A DNA stretch of 64,000 nt from Curvularia sp. ZM96. Its lineage: Eukaryota; Ascomycota; Dothideomycetes; Pleosporales; Pleosporaceae. Position 1 is the stretch's first letter. Each line of letters starts with the position of its first letter. A program made the translations under genes and the position numbers. The notes under the pieces were generated by a model. That model was not told the DNA's origin. It was given only the letters and a program-made list of their open reading frames with translations, and ran no database searches. Location: positions 3,720,001 through 3,784,000 of the forward strand of contig JAJGBQ010000003.1 in the NCBI GenBank assembly GCA_022457065.1, in the 5' to 3' direction. Positions 45,477 through 57,889 of the stretch are shown piece after piece.

Positions 45477-47348
45477 ATGGACATCCCTTCAAATCTAACG
45501 TCTAAGCTGCCCACTATGACGAGCACCAACGCGAACTCGAACCAGACCGACCCCCTCAAGCACCCTCTCGAGGCCACCGCCATGGCCATTAAGGGTGCTA
45601 CTTCAGGCGAAAGTCGCGCTCCTCGCGCTTTCCACATGCAGAGCTCAAACGAAGGTCCGGCAGACATCATTGCAAAGGTTGCAGGTGTTACCCAGGGTGG
45701 AAAGCGTGAGGATGACGGCCCTTATTTTACCAACAACGAAGGCATCCCCTGGCCCGACGCTGAGCACAGTAAGACTATTGGAGGTATCCCAGTCGCCAGT
45801 GACGTGTTTCTCTTCCAGAAGCAGCAGACATTCAACCGCTCGAAGAACCTTGAGCGCATGGTTCACCCTTGTGGTTCAGGTGCTTTTGGCTACTTCGAGA
45901 CTACTAAGGACGTCACCGGCCTCACCAAGGCCGACTTCTTGAAGACTGTAGGCGAAAAGACACCCGTCTTCATGCGGTTTAGTACCGTCACGCCTGGGCG
46001 CGAATATCCCGACGAGGCTCGTAATCCTCGCGGCTTTGCGATCAAGTTCTACACTGGCGAGGGCAACTACGACATCGTCGGTCTGAACTTCCCCGTCTTT
46101 TTCTGCCGTGATCCCATCCAGGGTCCAGATGTTATCCGATCACAGTGGCGCAATCCCAAGAACTTCCTCTTTGACTACGATGCCATCTTCGACTTGCTTG
46201 CCAACACCCCGGAGGGCAATCATGCTGGCCTCATGTTCTTCAGCGACCACGGTACACCTCAGGGTTGGCGTTTCAACCACGGTTATGGTTGCCATACGTT
46301 CAAGTGGGTGAACAAAGATGGCCAGTTCGTCTACATCAAGTACCACTTCATTGCTGAGCATGGACAAAAGCAATTTACACAAGAACAGGCTACACAAATG
46401 TGTGGTGAGGATCCTGACTACTCCAAGCGTGATCTTTGGGAAACCATTGAGAACGGCGAGGAGATCGTTTGGAAGGCACACGTACAAGTGATGAACCCCC
46501 AGGATGCCGATCCCGATAAACTCGGCTTCGATCCTTTTGATGTCACCAAGGTCTGGCCGCGTAAACAATTCCCCATGCAGGAGTTCGGTCGACTGGTCCT
46601 CAACAAGAACCCCGAAAACTTCCATCGTGATGTTGAGCAAGCAGCCTTCTCTCCTGGCAGTATGGTGCCTGGTGTCGAGGACTCGCCGGATCCGCTTCTT
46701 CAGTTCCGCATGTTCTTTTACCGCGATGCGCAGTACCACCGTATTGGCGTGAACCTGCACCAGATCCCGGTCAACTGCCCATTCATGGCGAAGTCCTTTG
46801 CGTCCCTCAATTTCGACGGCCAGATGCGTGTGGATGCTAACCACGCTGGCAACAAACAATACGCCCCGAACAGTTTTGCACACAAGTTCCGACCCGACAC
46901 TGCTGAGGCGCCCTATCAGGTCAATGATAACATCATGAGCCGGAAGAGCCATTACTGGCACGAGGGCAAGAAGAACGAATACGATCAGGCCAAGGAGCTC
47001 TGGTCACGCGTCATGAGTGAACAGGAGAAGCAGAACACGATCAAGAACACAGCAAACATGCTCAAGTTCGTCAGGTATCCCGATATCCAGGTAAGTACCT
47101 ACCCGTCTCACACATTGCGCTTGCACTAAGAACTGTTACAGAAAAAATACCTGGCACAAGTCTATAACATTGGTACCGATCTCTCGAAGGGCATCTACGA
47201 CCGCCTTCCAAAGCCAGCTTTTGATTTCAGCGAAGTGGAAGAATTGTCCAAGACTGCACACGAGTGGTACAAGGAGAAGAAGTTCAGGCCCACCGCTGGC
47301 GAAAGGCTGACTGGTTTCTCTCCCTCCATGCCTGTGTACAATTATTGA
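45477..47348 (+). CDS. Divergent haem catalase
   Basis: 606 residues in two exons, 45477-47090 and 47142-47348. The fold is plainly catalase: TTNNEGIPWPDAEHS-like start, FMRFSTVTPGREYPDEARNPRGFAIKFYT, HGTPQGWRFNHGYGCHTFKWVN and FNPFDVTK-like FDPFDVTKVWP. The catalytic His is kept (ERMVHPCGSGAFGYFE), as are an Asn in GLNFPVFF and the haem-ligand Tyr in RMFFYRDAQYHR. But motifs that are nearly invariant elsewhere (VVHAKGAGAFG, GNNTPVFFIRD, FSYxDTxxHRLG) are altered. It may be a paralogue with changed activity. No signal peptide or PTS1 is visible. It could serve the amine-oxidase H2O2, but it lies 9 kb away and has no CCGG-N-CCGG site. Confidence 0.88.
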
Positions 47349-50304
47349 GTATGAGATATTAATATGTAATGATCATAGCGTAGCAAGCTATCTGGCAATA
47401 GGTCAGACAGGTGCTGACCCGCAATCAAAAATGTCATTCACAAACGAGATTTATTAATAATAGTCATTGAAAAAGGATTGAAGGGAGATGTTGCATTTTT
47501 TCTAAAGCCATTCGCTCAGTTCATTCTCACGTGTTCTATATTGACCTCTTGATACTTCACCGAATAGCGTGGCTACCCTTTTGCACACTCGACCATTGCT
47601 CATTTACCTTAAGCAAGATGACTGAAACCAACGTGAACATCGATTCTCTTCCTAAATTTGAAGCGATGCTTGTATTACGCACCAGGCATTGGAAAGCTTA
47701 GAGCAGATAAAGCAATCAAGTGAAACGCAATTTCGTGACCAATGCATGCTCAAAGATAATGACAAAAGCGTATCGGCGTTCAAGGTACCATGGCGCCATG
47801 TCTACTACAGCTCTCACACATATACCAAAATATGCATGGTAATGGCTAGAAGGCGATCGAACAACCCTACATAGGGGCACACGCAACAAGTAATTGAAAT
47901 CAGGGGTAGCATACATCCATGCCAATCGCTAAACTTGGTGATGGGCGCCGTTACCTGGCTCCGGGCGACAGATGACTGGACTTCTCCTTCCACGCAATAT
48001 TCTTTGCCCGCGTATAACACCCAAGAAAAACTCGTTTGATAAGCCCTACTTACTACTGAGCCCATACATCCTAGTCAGGATATAGATTTCACCTGATCCT
48101 CAAACGTTTGCAGATCGGTCATATCACATGCTACGTTTTCGACCCTCGCTAGGACACGTAAAGTTTTGGCCTCGAGATGTCTTGATTCATGCTGGACTCT
48201 TTGCCTATGACTAGAACTTTTATTTACATTATGTAAGACGCCCTGGTTGCCGTAGCATGATGTGTCAGAGTAGGTGTCAGGACTTGATTAGCAAAGCGCT
48301 TAACTCTGGCAACATATAGATTCAGCTTTTCCTTGTAAGAGATGTCATCATCCTTAACAACAGACATCTTTACATCTACGATACCTCTTTTACATGACGG
48401 TAGAAAATAGAGCTGTAAATGATGATCCTTGATTATGACAAAGATGAGAATAGACGAAGTCATAGTGCTAACCTTCATTTTACGAAGATAACTCAAGATA
48501 TTTGGTAGGCCAGATCGTAGGTCAGTGTGTGGGATGGCTTAGCAGAAAGTCCTGGCAAAATCACTAATCCCTGATCGGAGTGCCATTTATCCATGTCGCT
48601 GTTGCTAACGATGCGGCTTTCATCCATACGCAAACGAGCAAGTCCGTGGAGCAATTGAGCAACAGCTGTGACTTCCACAATGATGTATTTGACGCAGCCT
48701 GGGACATCAAAGTCTATCCTTTCAATGTGGTTGCTAGATGATTATACGGCGGACGTGGTGCAGAAGACGTTCAATGGTCGAGGAAGACTGCACCATTGGG
48801 ACAGCATCTATTTACATATGTAATCAATGGTGACTTGACTGGATTTTTGATACCCAGATTCTTCTTTACAACAACAAACAGGCTTCTGCATGGATTCCGA
48901 CTAGGTTAATTTTGTTTCAACGAAGCCATCTACAAAACGGTCGAAGCTAGAAAGGTCAAGACGCCCGTGATCAAGCCATAGGAAGACGGCAAAAAAAGCT
49001 AGAATCGATTAGATACAGGTAAGGGTGCATAAGGTCTCTATATTTCAGGCTGAACAACTCTTGAACTTGGCTTGAGCTATCTTAACCATTGTACGAGCCG
49101 CTATTTGCAATGCCTAACGTGACAACAGGCGCTATTTCAGGGAACTTTGTTTATCTTGCGTCCTCACCTGAAGACCCAGCAAGATTGGCATACAAAATTG
49201 AGAGGGAAGTTAGTGCAGATGATGATTGTTTGGACGCATATATTGCTCGAAGCGATACGTTTCTAGCAGCCTGAATCAGTGAATCGTCTCGCCTGCGACA
49301 GTTGCACACATGTATACTAGCAGCGACCATGTCGAGTATTAGTCTCTACCAACTCATTGAAACGTTTTGAATTACCGATATCAGATGCTGACTTGATGCT
49401 TGGACGATAGATACTATTGAATCATACGGAGTAAACATCCACAATCCCTTTTGGAGACAAAAAAGCCAAGGATGAAAACTAACACGATTCTCAGACATCA
49501 AGCGGGCTCAGGTATGTATGATTACCTGAAACTTTCTAAAGTCTATCAAAATCTATCGCTGACATCAGTGAGCAGTTGCGATACGATACGTGGCGTTTTG
49601 GAGTTGGTTTGCGGAAGTGCATTTGTAAGTTTGTTGCTGAGCGCATGCTTTGGAGCGTAGTTGCTAGCATCATCAAAGAGTGAAAAGTACAAATTAGATC
49701 TGGAGATGCCAAAAATGACTTTACGGCAATCTTGATGAATGATTCACATAACATGACGTTCGTCTCATCTGTACCAAGCGGCAAGGATGATTCGTGGATT
49801 CTGCTTGGAGACGTAAGCGTTCAGGTCAGAAGGTCGCATCCTTTTCGAAGGGCTCGTCTTTTAGATTGCTATAGATGCGAACTCATATGTCATTATACTC
49901 TGGAGATTGCTTACGTGATTGGTAGCTAAGAATCTTTGGAGTCTTGTCAGCCAAGATCACGTAATCGAATCCCTGTTATGCTGGCAGAAGCTTTTCAACC
50001 TTAGTTAATGGTGAGCCTTATTTCATTCTAATCCGCTCTTCTAACTACTATCTAGGCTGGAATCACAATATATATGTCCAAATGACTAGGGAAGGACTAA
50101 TGGTTCGTGTCATAGATGACTTAGGCATTCACCATCCTCGAATGCTAGAGCACATGTATGATCAAGTTAGAGTCATATGGCCTTATCGTTCTCGACACTT
50201 TTGTTACGCAACATTATTTGGAGTGATTGTGCATGCGCAGTGTGAAGAATAATCAATTACTTAGAAATCATGACATTAACTAAATCAACACACTTGAGAA
50301 CTAT
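47349..50304. other. AT-rich gene-poor interval left of the isocyanide cluster
   Basis: About 3 kb with only short frames. A minus-strand segment around 48710-48493 reads DFDVPGCVKYIIVEV and on, resembling the DIEGCVMY element at 20038 and 23420. A plus-strand frame at 49089-49274 reads like protein (NVTTGAISGNFVYLASS) but is too short to assign. No intact gene is called. Confidence 0.5.
48683..48710. repeat. Diverged third copy of the dispersed element
   Basis: Shares TGACGCAGCC and the ATCAA end with the copies at 20038 and 23420, and on the minus strand keeps the FDxxGCVxY pattern. Weak similarity, judged by eye. Confidence 0.35.
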
Positions 50305-52140
50305 TTACCACACATGACCCTTGGACTGCTTGATATCCTTGACATTGATGTTTCTCCACATGAAGATACCCACCGCACCAATGACCCAAATTCCTGTCGA
50401 AATGGACAACAGGCGAAGAAAAACATCTTCGTACGCGTGCTGAATTGCACGGCGCGTAGGCGAGTCCATGGGAAAAGACAACTGAGTCATGATATCACTG
50501 TAGATCATGACGATGTTAGGCAAATCCTCTGCAGGCAGATATTGCATCATTCGCTTGGGAAGGAGGTCCGTCCAAATGGAGGCGGCGACCGTATACCCAA
50601 TCGCGCTGCCAATGTTGCCGAAGATGCTGACGATAGCGAGCATGGACGCAACATGCTCGTGGGAACCAGCAGAGAGGATGGCGATCTCATCGGTGATGAT
50701 GAGTAGACCTTGTGCGATAGAGATGAACATGAAGCACATGACGATGTAGCCAATGTTGCCAGGTGCAAGAAAGCGGATCATGAGGCCTTGGCCGAGAATG
50801 CTCAAAGGAATGCCGACCACGATGGAGATAAGTTTGAAGTGGCCGGTCCGGTGAATAACATATCCGGCGCAGAGGGCCACGAGTACGGTGAGTACAGTGG
50901 CCGATTGGCTGACGTAGCTGGCGTGCGTTACACTCAGTCCCTGGACCACCTGGAGGTATGACCCAAAGTAACTGTTCCACACAGCATAGCTAGCAAAAAG
51001 AGCAGTGCAGAGTAAACATGCGCCGAAAACGGTTCGATCCTTGAGAAGCTTGTACGACAGGAAACAGATGGGAGCGAAAAATCTCTCCCAAACCACAAAC
51101 AAGATCATGAGAACGATACCGACGACTAGCATGCTTACAACCAACGGTGAAGACCAGCCCCTGCCCTGGGTGGTGTACAGGTTGAAGGGCAAGAGGAACA
51201 AGCCAACGCCAGCCGAGAGCAACACAAGGCCGACTGCGTCGAACTCGCGGCTGTGATGGAGGATGGACTGTATAACGCTGCGGCCGCTCTTACGATCAGG
51301 AACCAGTCCGAGACGCTTCGCCTTGACATAATTGTGATAGAGAAGACCCCAGAGGGGCGTCACTACGACTGGCACAAGAATGCAGAACATGCCAAACGCC
51401 CAGCGCCATCCAGGTCCACCGAGATAACCCTCAGCCAATGGACCCGCTACCCAACCCGTGACCAGAGAACTTGTGTTCATCAGAGCCTGCATCAGTCCTC
51501 GGTTCTTAAGCTTGGTGGTGTCGGCAATAAAGACGGACATGATATATTGAATACCGTTGTTACCAACTGTATGGAAGACCATGGCAGCGGCATAGGCTTC
51601 GACGCTGTTGCAAGCAGCCATCATAATCAGCCCAGTGGTTCCGAGGCACAAGCAAAACAAGAGACCAGGAGGGCGACCGAAGACATCGATGACTTTGGCA
51701 ATTGTCAGATTGGTAACGCCGCCAATCACACTGCTCAGGATGCTGACGGTGGGTGTGAGGGAGTGCGCTGCAAAGGCTGAAGTGACGTAGGGCAAAAGTG
51801 CGAGGACAGTCCCAGCAAGCAGCGTCTCGACAAAGTAGATCAGCCAGAGCATGATGTAGGCGGCTATAAGAGTGGTCTTGGTCCATGCCATAGTAGTAGC
51901 CTCGATCGCCTGGACACCGGCCGGTGCATCAGTGTCAGGTTGTTCCTCATGGTTGTCTCCGAAAGGCGAATCGGCCGAGTGTTGTGAGCTGGAAACATTG
52001 GGTTTGCCAGATCTGGCTTCTTCTGCATCTGCAGACATAGTGGAAGCTGGTGAAAGGAGGGGTGCTTCGACTGAGGAGCGAGGAGATTGAAACAATTGAA
52101 GTGTCCGTGGAGTGGACGGGGATGCAGAGAAGTAAACCAT
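50305..52140 (-). CDS. MFS transporter, siderophore-iron-transporter-like
   Basis: 611 residues, no intron. A polar N-terminus of about 85 residues precedes 14 or so hydrophobic segments. LPYVTSAFAAHSLTPTVSIL and VIGGVTNLTIAKVIDVFGRP are typical of the Sit1/MirB family of proton-coupled siderophore transporters. GWRWAFGMFCIL and YVSQSATVLTVLVALCAGYV also fit. Family members move ferric siderophores inward; relatives in biosynthetic clusters can export products. It lies directly downstream of the isocyanide synthase gene, same strand, so it probably handles the isocyanide product or its metal complex (inference). A TGTGCTCA element (minus strand) lies about 170 bases upstream. A second in-frame ATG follows 34 codons in. 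Confidence 0.85.
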   Translation of the reverse strand: MVYFSASPSTPRTLQLFQSPRSSVEAPLLSPASTMSADAEEARSGKPNVSSSQHSADSPFGDNHEEQPDTDAPAGVQAIEATTMAWTKTTLIAAYIMLWLIYFVETLLAGTVLALLPYVTSAFAAHSLTPTVSILSSVIGGVTNLTIAKVIDVFGRPPGLLFCLCLGTTGLIMMAACNSVEAYAAAMVFHTVGNNGIQYIMSVFIADTTKLKNRGLMQALMNTSSLVTGWVAGPLAEGYLGGPGWRWAFGMFCILVPVVVTPLWGLLYHNYVKAKRLGLVPDRKSGRSVIQSILHHSREFDAVGLVLLSAGVGLFLLPFNLYTTQGRGWSSPLVVSMLVVGIVLMILFVVWERFFAPICFLSYKLLKDRTVFGACLLCTALFASYAVWNSYFGSYLQVVQGLSVTHASYVSQSATVLTVLVALCAGYVIHRTGHFKLISIVVGIPLSILGQGLMIRFLAPGNIGYIVMCFMFISIAQGLLIITDEIAILSAGSHEHVASMLAIVSIFGNIGSAIGYTVAASIWTDLLPKRMMQYLPAEDLPNIVMIYSDIMTQLSFPMDSPTRRAIQHAYEDVFLRLLSISTGIWVIGAVGIFMWRNINVKDIKQSKGHVW

Positions 52141-52832
52141 TCGTTCCTAGGGCTAGTCCTTTTAAGAAAGAAGAATACATTCCAATGGCAGTAACAAGCG
52201 AGCGGCAATAAACCCAAGTTCGAGATTAAACCTCGAGGGGGGTTGGGACGGTGAAAGTCAGGGAGTATGCAGGCGCAATCCAGTGGGAATCCATGCTTGT
52301 AAGAGTGAGCACATTTGCGAGTGTTGTGGCGCAAACCCCTGCCCCCACGTTGGTAAGACCGGGTGGGTACAACGAAAAGAATGTACTTGGCTTGGCCTGG
52401 CCTGCGCCCGCGCCGCGCCGCGCTGCACTTCTTATGCATGAAAGGAAGGCTGACTCGGTGTTGGGCTTACTGCCTCATACACACAGGCGCCCTGTGCTTA
52501 CTTCTGCACACGCTCCTTGCCAAGTCCGGTGATGATCCTTCCCCTATGCCCAACTTGGTGCTCTGGAAGTTTTTCACTGATAGCCCAGTGGCCATTTTTA
52601 CCTCATAGTCTTCATTTGAAGACTGAACATATCACTCAAAAGATGCGTTGCGATACAAGATTTGGTACAAAAGTGGAGCATTGTGTTGCTAACATTATGA
52701 TTTCTTGTACAAGGAACGCCGGTTTACAGTACTCAACTAGGAAGGTGAAAGAGCGCATAAGAGATAGGATGAAGCATTTTGGAAAGAAAACATGCCCTGT
52801 CAATGAGTCAACTTGAAGCGATGACATCCCCG
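52141..52832. other. Promoter of the MFS gene and 3' end of the ICS gene
   Basis: 692 bases. Besides the TGTGCTCA element at 52306-52313 nothing is recognised. Confidence 0.55.
52306..52313 (-). promoter_or_regulatory. TGTGCTCA copper-response-like element
   Basis: Eight-base match on the minus strand to the element I recall for Aspergillus MacA, about 165-170 bases before the transporter ATG. Confidence 0.4.
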
Positions 52833-55800
52833 TTAGCAGCTGGCCACATCCACCAACTGCGCATACTTTGTGAATTCCTCGTCACGTGCAAGCATTTCTC
52901 GCTCTTCAGGGAACGTGCCCAGGGCCAACTCCACTCCACCATCTGGCTTCAACGGGAAAACAACCAAGAAGCGGAAGCGCCCACTACCTCGTTCCAGTTG
53001 AGGCCTCATCGTCTCAGGAGAGCCGCCATTGGCGAGATAGCGATCGCCAAAACTGATCTCGCTCATCTGGAACAGCATCATATTCGAGATCATGGCGTGC
53101 ATATGGTCAAGACCCATGTTCGCTGTAGAAAACCTCGAGTGGTCTGGTAGCGACTGCAGTAGAGTGAAAGCGTCGTGGATCAATGAGGGTGTCATGCGTG
53201 CTGCAGAAGCTCGCAGCACCTGTGCAATGTCAAGAACACTCGTTTCCGGGTCGCAAAGCTTCTCTATGGGCATGCTGGTGCGGTTGAGCGTGAGAAGGCT
53301 TCCCATATATGTTGATGGCAGTAGAGATGAAAAGTAGGGTCGACCATCAGTCGGCAGTTCCAATATGGAACACTCATCGACCCCAAACTCTCGGCCGTTG
53401 TTCTTTGCGACAGAGTAGCGGGCTCTCAGTGCTACGCGCCAGAAGAAAGCTTGAACAATGTCGCTGATAGAGGGTATGATGGAGTTTGCTTCAGACACCC
53501 TCTCTACATCTTCTTTGAGCAGTTGAACCTTCTCAGGAGGAATCAAGAACAAGGTCGAGTCTAGTTTCCGCTCTGCAGCAGGTAGCGGCCACACTGAGTG
53601 CAGGGGGTATTGGAGTAGTGATGCGCCGGGAGCATCGTCTTGCGAAGTTTGTTGTGCAAGCATGTCGTCTGTCGGAACAAACGGTAGGAAGTTCCATACA
53701 CTTGGATCGATCTCCTCGACTGGCCGTGAATATCCCTCTAGTTCGTGCAAGACTTCAGGGAGAGTGTGGTTGAAGCTCTCAGCATCGTACCATTCGCATG
53801 ATGCAGACGCATCTCCTTGTAGATACCTACAGTTCTCGGCCCAAGCTTTGATGGCGAGAATGGCGCCAATGCCATCCAAGCAGCAGTGATTCAAATCGAC
53901 AGCCAGAATGCAGCCACCTTTGACGAAATTGGCTTGCGCTACCATGATGTCTGCAGGTAGTTGTGGAAATGTGTCTTGTCTCAGCACCTGCTCATCCTTG
54001 AATGCCGATGGTACGAAACCGCTTTTTCGAAGGGTTTCGAAAGATGGAAGTACATCGCTCAGGTCTTTGAAGACCAGTCTTCCACGCGCCGGAGAACCAA
54101 AGGGTGGGACTGCAACACAAAGATCGCCCTTTGTATAGCCAATCTCGTGTTCTGAGCACTCAATCATTTTACCCCCAAGCGCTGGTATCAGCTCAAAAGT
54201 GCGGTCCAGTCCTGCCTGCATGTTGGCAAAGGTCTCCTCGAATGTTGTCTCTGCGCGGAGAGGGAAATAGAACATAAGTCCCATGTAGTGGTTTGGGTTG
54301 ACATAGTCGAAAGGATTCAATCGGAAAGACTGATGTGCTTTGCGCTGCGCGAGCAGTTTGTGCAAGCTTGCTTGTTGGCCTCCCACCTGTGGCTTTGTCG
54401 TCCTGCTCCCTTCTGCCTCGGCTATCATCACCTGGACTGCAGTGGCAAACTTCGCCAGAGTGGGGTTCGCATAGAGGTGGCGAGGAGCGAGTTTATCCAA
54501 GGCCTTTGACGCTGCTCGAATAGCATTAACGGCCGCGGACACTCCAAGGGAGTCAAGACCAAGGGCAAAGAGATCGTCGTCAGCTGAAGCTTTGTTGATA
54601 GATGGTAGAGACGAAGCGACAATCTCCCGGACTGATTTCTGAATTGCCAATGTCGAACTTGCATCGAATGCAAAGCGTGCCTCCTGGCTTTGGGAGATGT
54701 AGAATCGCTCAATATATTCTTCATAAAGCATCAGTGTAGCCTTTCGCTTCACCGTCCCTTTATCGGTACGGATGAACGGTTTATCTGGTTGAGCAAAGCA
54801 AACATAGTCCCGCGACAGTTGTACCGTAAGCCGCGACGATGACATGGACTCCTCTATCTTGGACCAGATGCTCTCTATCGTCTTGTCGTTCTTTTCTGCA
54901 AAGTCCTTTAGTTCAATGAGAAGTCCAGCCTGGGGCTTGTTGCTGCCGATTACCAGACACCCATTGATTGCGGGATGTGTGGAGATCAGTGCCTCGATCT
55001 CGAGTGGCAAGATCTTATAGCCGTTGGAGAGAACGATCAAGTCATCATTACGACCGTTGAAAGCCCACAGGTTAGGCTTCTCGGGATGTCTTCGGTACAG
55101 GTCCTTGAGGTTGATTACATCCTTATCGGGAAAAGTGTGGAAGATGCCTTGGAACAGGGGTGCATGCTCATTACGGCATACCCAGTGCTCGAACACACCT
55201 GGCTCGACTTCCCTAAAATCGAATCCAGAGTAAGGATGGAATGCGAACCAGGACCAGTCTTCCCTGTCTACCACAAGGTTTCCGATAAAAAGACCTTCGG
55301 TCGTACCAGTCAGGTTGAGGACCCGAATTACCTTGTTGACTTTTCCAGCGCTTGAGACACTGACTGGACCTCCAGATGCGCAGATGAACTTGGACGGGGA
55401 TGACTTAAACTTAGTCAGTACATCTGGTGTTTCTCCAAGCTCGTCAACAAGCGAAGGAACCATGCTCCAGATGTCGATTTTCGTGCTTTCGACAAGCTTT
55501 TCGATCAATGAGATGTTTGGGATAACACCCGAGGGACCAAGCACACACTGAAGACCATAGAGAGCGGGCATTAGAATATCCATAATTATTCCCGCACCAT
55601 GGCACATCGGAAAGGACGAATAGATGCGGTCACCTTCCTTCCAGTCCGAAGTCCAAGGAACTAAGCCATCGGCAGGGGGCAGTAGGCGGACTGCGTCCAT
55701 TGTTCCGATGAGTCCATGTGTCCATGGGATAGGCTTTGGAATGCCTGTGGAACCCGAAGTGTGCAGATAGCAGAATGGCTCGGAGGAAGCCGCATCGAAA

Positions 55801-57689
55801 CTCTTGGTGTATGGATACGGCTTCGTTCCTTTTGCGTCCAAAAGCTGATCAAGCAATGGTATCTCCAACAATGTCATAGAACGTTTCTGTAGAACGTCTT
55901 CGACAAGAGGCACCATCGCTACTTCGCTTGCTTTAGCCCATATCTGGCACTTGGTCGCTTCCAGCACGGCTAGAGCTCCTTCTGTAGTGTTTTTTGGAGA
56001 AAGGTAGAGGGCGGCATAGCCGACCTTGACGCAGGCGTAGGTGATCAGGATATGGCGTAGATCATGAGGCCCGATATACCCAACCGGTTGCACAGATGAT
56101 GACGGCCCGACCTGTTCGTAAAGCCACCAAGCTGTCTTGTCTACGGCCTCAGCAAACGCCTGCGCAGATATGTCTCTGAATTTTAGATTCTCGCCTGAAG
56201 CGTCGGTAATGGAGAAGACGACTCGTTCAGGGTCTGTTGCAGCCAACTGATCCATAATTTGAGGAATGAGTCGTCGGCCATAAGGTATGGTATCGGCATC
56301 GCTCAGTGACAGAGACTGATCTGATTTGATAACATCACCAGTTTCGTTCCAGGAGATTCGTGGTGATTGTCCATGAGATGTGGGTGGAGTCGAGAACCCA
56401 CTGCGTAGCGACATTGAGCTGGGCGAAGAATATCCACTCTTGGCCCCATCGAAACGCTTTGGAGCCTTCAGATAGCTAGCTGTTGTCTCGTTGATTTCGG
56501 GAAACTCTGTAAGCTCTGTCTTCTCCTTGAAGTAGCTCGGCCGTCCTTTTTCGTACACTAGCTCGAGACGTGGATCCTGCTGGAACTCCCCCTTGGGGGC
56601 GCTTACCCAATCGCCATTAGCCAACAGCGCTACACTGCAATGCCATGGCGTGGTGTAACCTGTCCTTGTATCCAAGAGGCTTATCGACAGTTTGTGTTCC
56701 CCAATCGATTCGTGTATTGAAAGTCTAACGTGGTTTGGATATGCTTTTTTCACTGCTCCAGCGAACGCCTAGCGATATTGTCAGCTCCATGTGCATCCTT
56801 TTGTGTGCTTTGATCCCGCAGCGATACTTACATATCCTCTCATGAGCATCTGTTTTGCAAGATACTTGATGTCTCTTTTGTACTGGTTGCGACCAGAGTT
56901 CTCCCCAACTGGGAATATGTGTTTCAGGTCAGACTCCAAGAACTTTCGGTAGCCCAGATAGGTCAATCTGGTGTCTGGATTATCCATTATCTCTTTGTCG
57001 ATGTCTATGTCTGGCCGTCCGTGTTCATTCAGAAGCAACCGCCTGAAGTTGGTGCAGTTGGCGACATAAGAAATTTCGCGCAGCTTCTCAGGCAGCGGAA
57101 AGTCAAGTATGTCTTTCATGCGAGAGAAGGTGATATATGTGAACTTTTTCTCAACAGCCATTTCTCGAAGAGCTTCGCCGTAAGCCCAGGTGTCACGGTC
57201 AGAAATCGAAAGTAGGTCTTCAACTTTTGTCAGCGATAGACCTGTGTGCTATTCAGAGTGCTACGTACCGTTGTATGTGATACCGTCTGAGATGATTGTC
57301 ACTCTGGCTCCAGGTTTGTAAACTTGCTTTATCCTCACACACATGTTGTTGAGTCGCTCGAGGGCGAGCTCCTCAGCTTTGTCTGGAAGAGAGCCAAGTA
57401 CTTTATAGACCTTGTTGGCTGATTTGAAAGGAAAAGCGGGTAAACAAGCTTCGACACGTTCTCCAGCTTGGACGAAGGCATCAATTACTGACAGCAGTTT
57501 TTCCCGTCCAGCAGCGAAGCGCTCCTTGGAGTCATCGAATTTGTTCAGGGCATGCTCGTGCATGATGTCAAGAATCTTATTAGACACTTGTCCCACCGGG
57601 CTAGGAGTGACGGTGACAGTTGGCTCTTCATATTGGAGTGACAGACCGAGGCCAACAGGACTGTCGTGGCGTTTGTGGAGGGAATGCAT
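52833..57689 (-). CDS. Isocyanide synthase-NRPS-like hybrid (ICS-A-T-acyltransferase), CrmA type
   Basis: 1,582 residues, exons 57689-57269, 57223-56832 and 56768-52833. Residues about 20-390 are a DIT1/PvcA isocyanide synthase domain (VTIISDGITYN, RDTWAYGEALREMA, HVRLSIHESIGEHKLSISL, TPWHCSVAL). This enzyme turns an amino acid's amine into an isocyanide. About 430-950 is an adenylation domain: TSGSTG near 608, LTGTTEG, GRNDDLIVLSNGYK and the A10 lysine in DKGTVKRK. A carrier domain follows, with the phosphopantetheine serine in LGLDSLG near 1009. The C-terminal 480 residues form a BAHD-like acyltransferase with HCCLDG near 1232. The order matches CrmA of A. fumigatus, which makes valine isocyanide and loads it onto acceptors. 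Next to it are a transporter, an esterase and an acetyltransferase-like gene. Substrate amino acid cannot be read reliably by eye. Confidence 0.9.
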
Positions 57690-57882
57690 TTGGCTTCGTA
57701 AGAAATCGATGGTTTACTTTTGGATGTTGTACAGATGATGAGTAGTAAGCCAGAAGCTCTCTGGAGAGTGAATGAGGATGAAATGTCTATTCAAGTTCTT
57801 GGTGTGGTCACGGGTGCTTTAAAAGCCAAGTAGCTCGGGAAATAATAGCAGAGAAAGAAAAGCGAAGGTCAGCTGGCCATCC

Positions 57883-57889
57883 TTGCTCA
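57883..57889 (+). promoter_or_regulatory. TTGCTCA copper-response-like element
   Basis: Seven-base match to the core of the yeast Mac1 site TTTGC(T/G)CA, upstream of the ICS gene. Confidence 0.4.

Noticed and set aside
45477..47348. Catalase as a member of the amine cluster
   Set aside because: It is 9 kb away beyond a transposon and the kelch gene, and I saw no CCGG-N-CCGG in its promoter.
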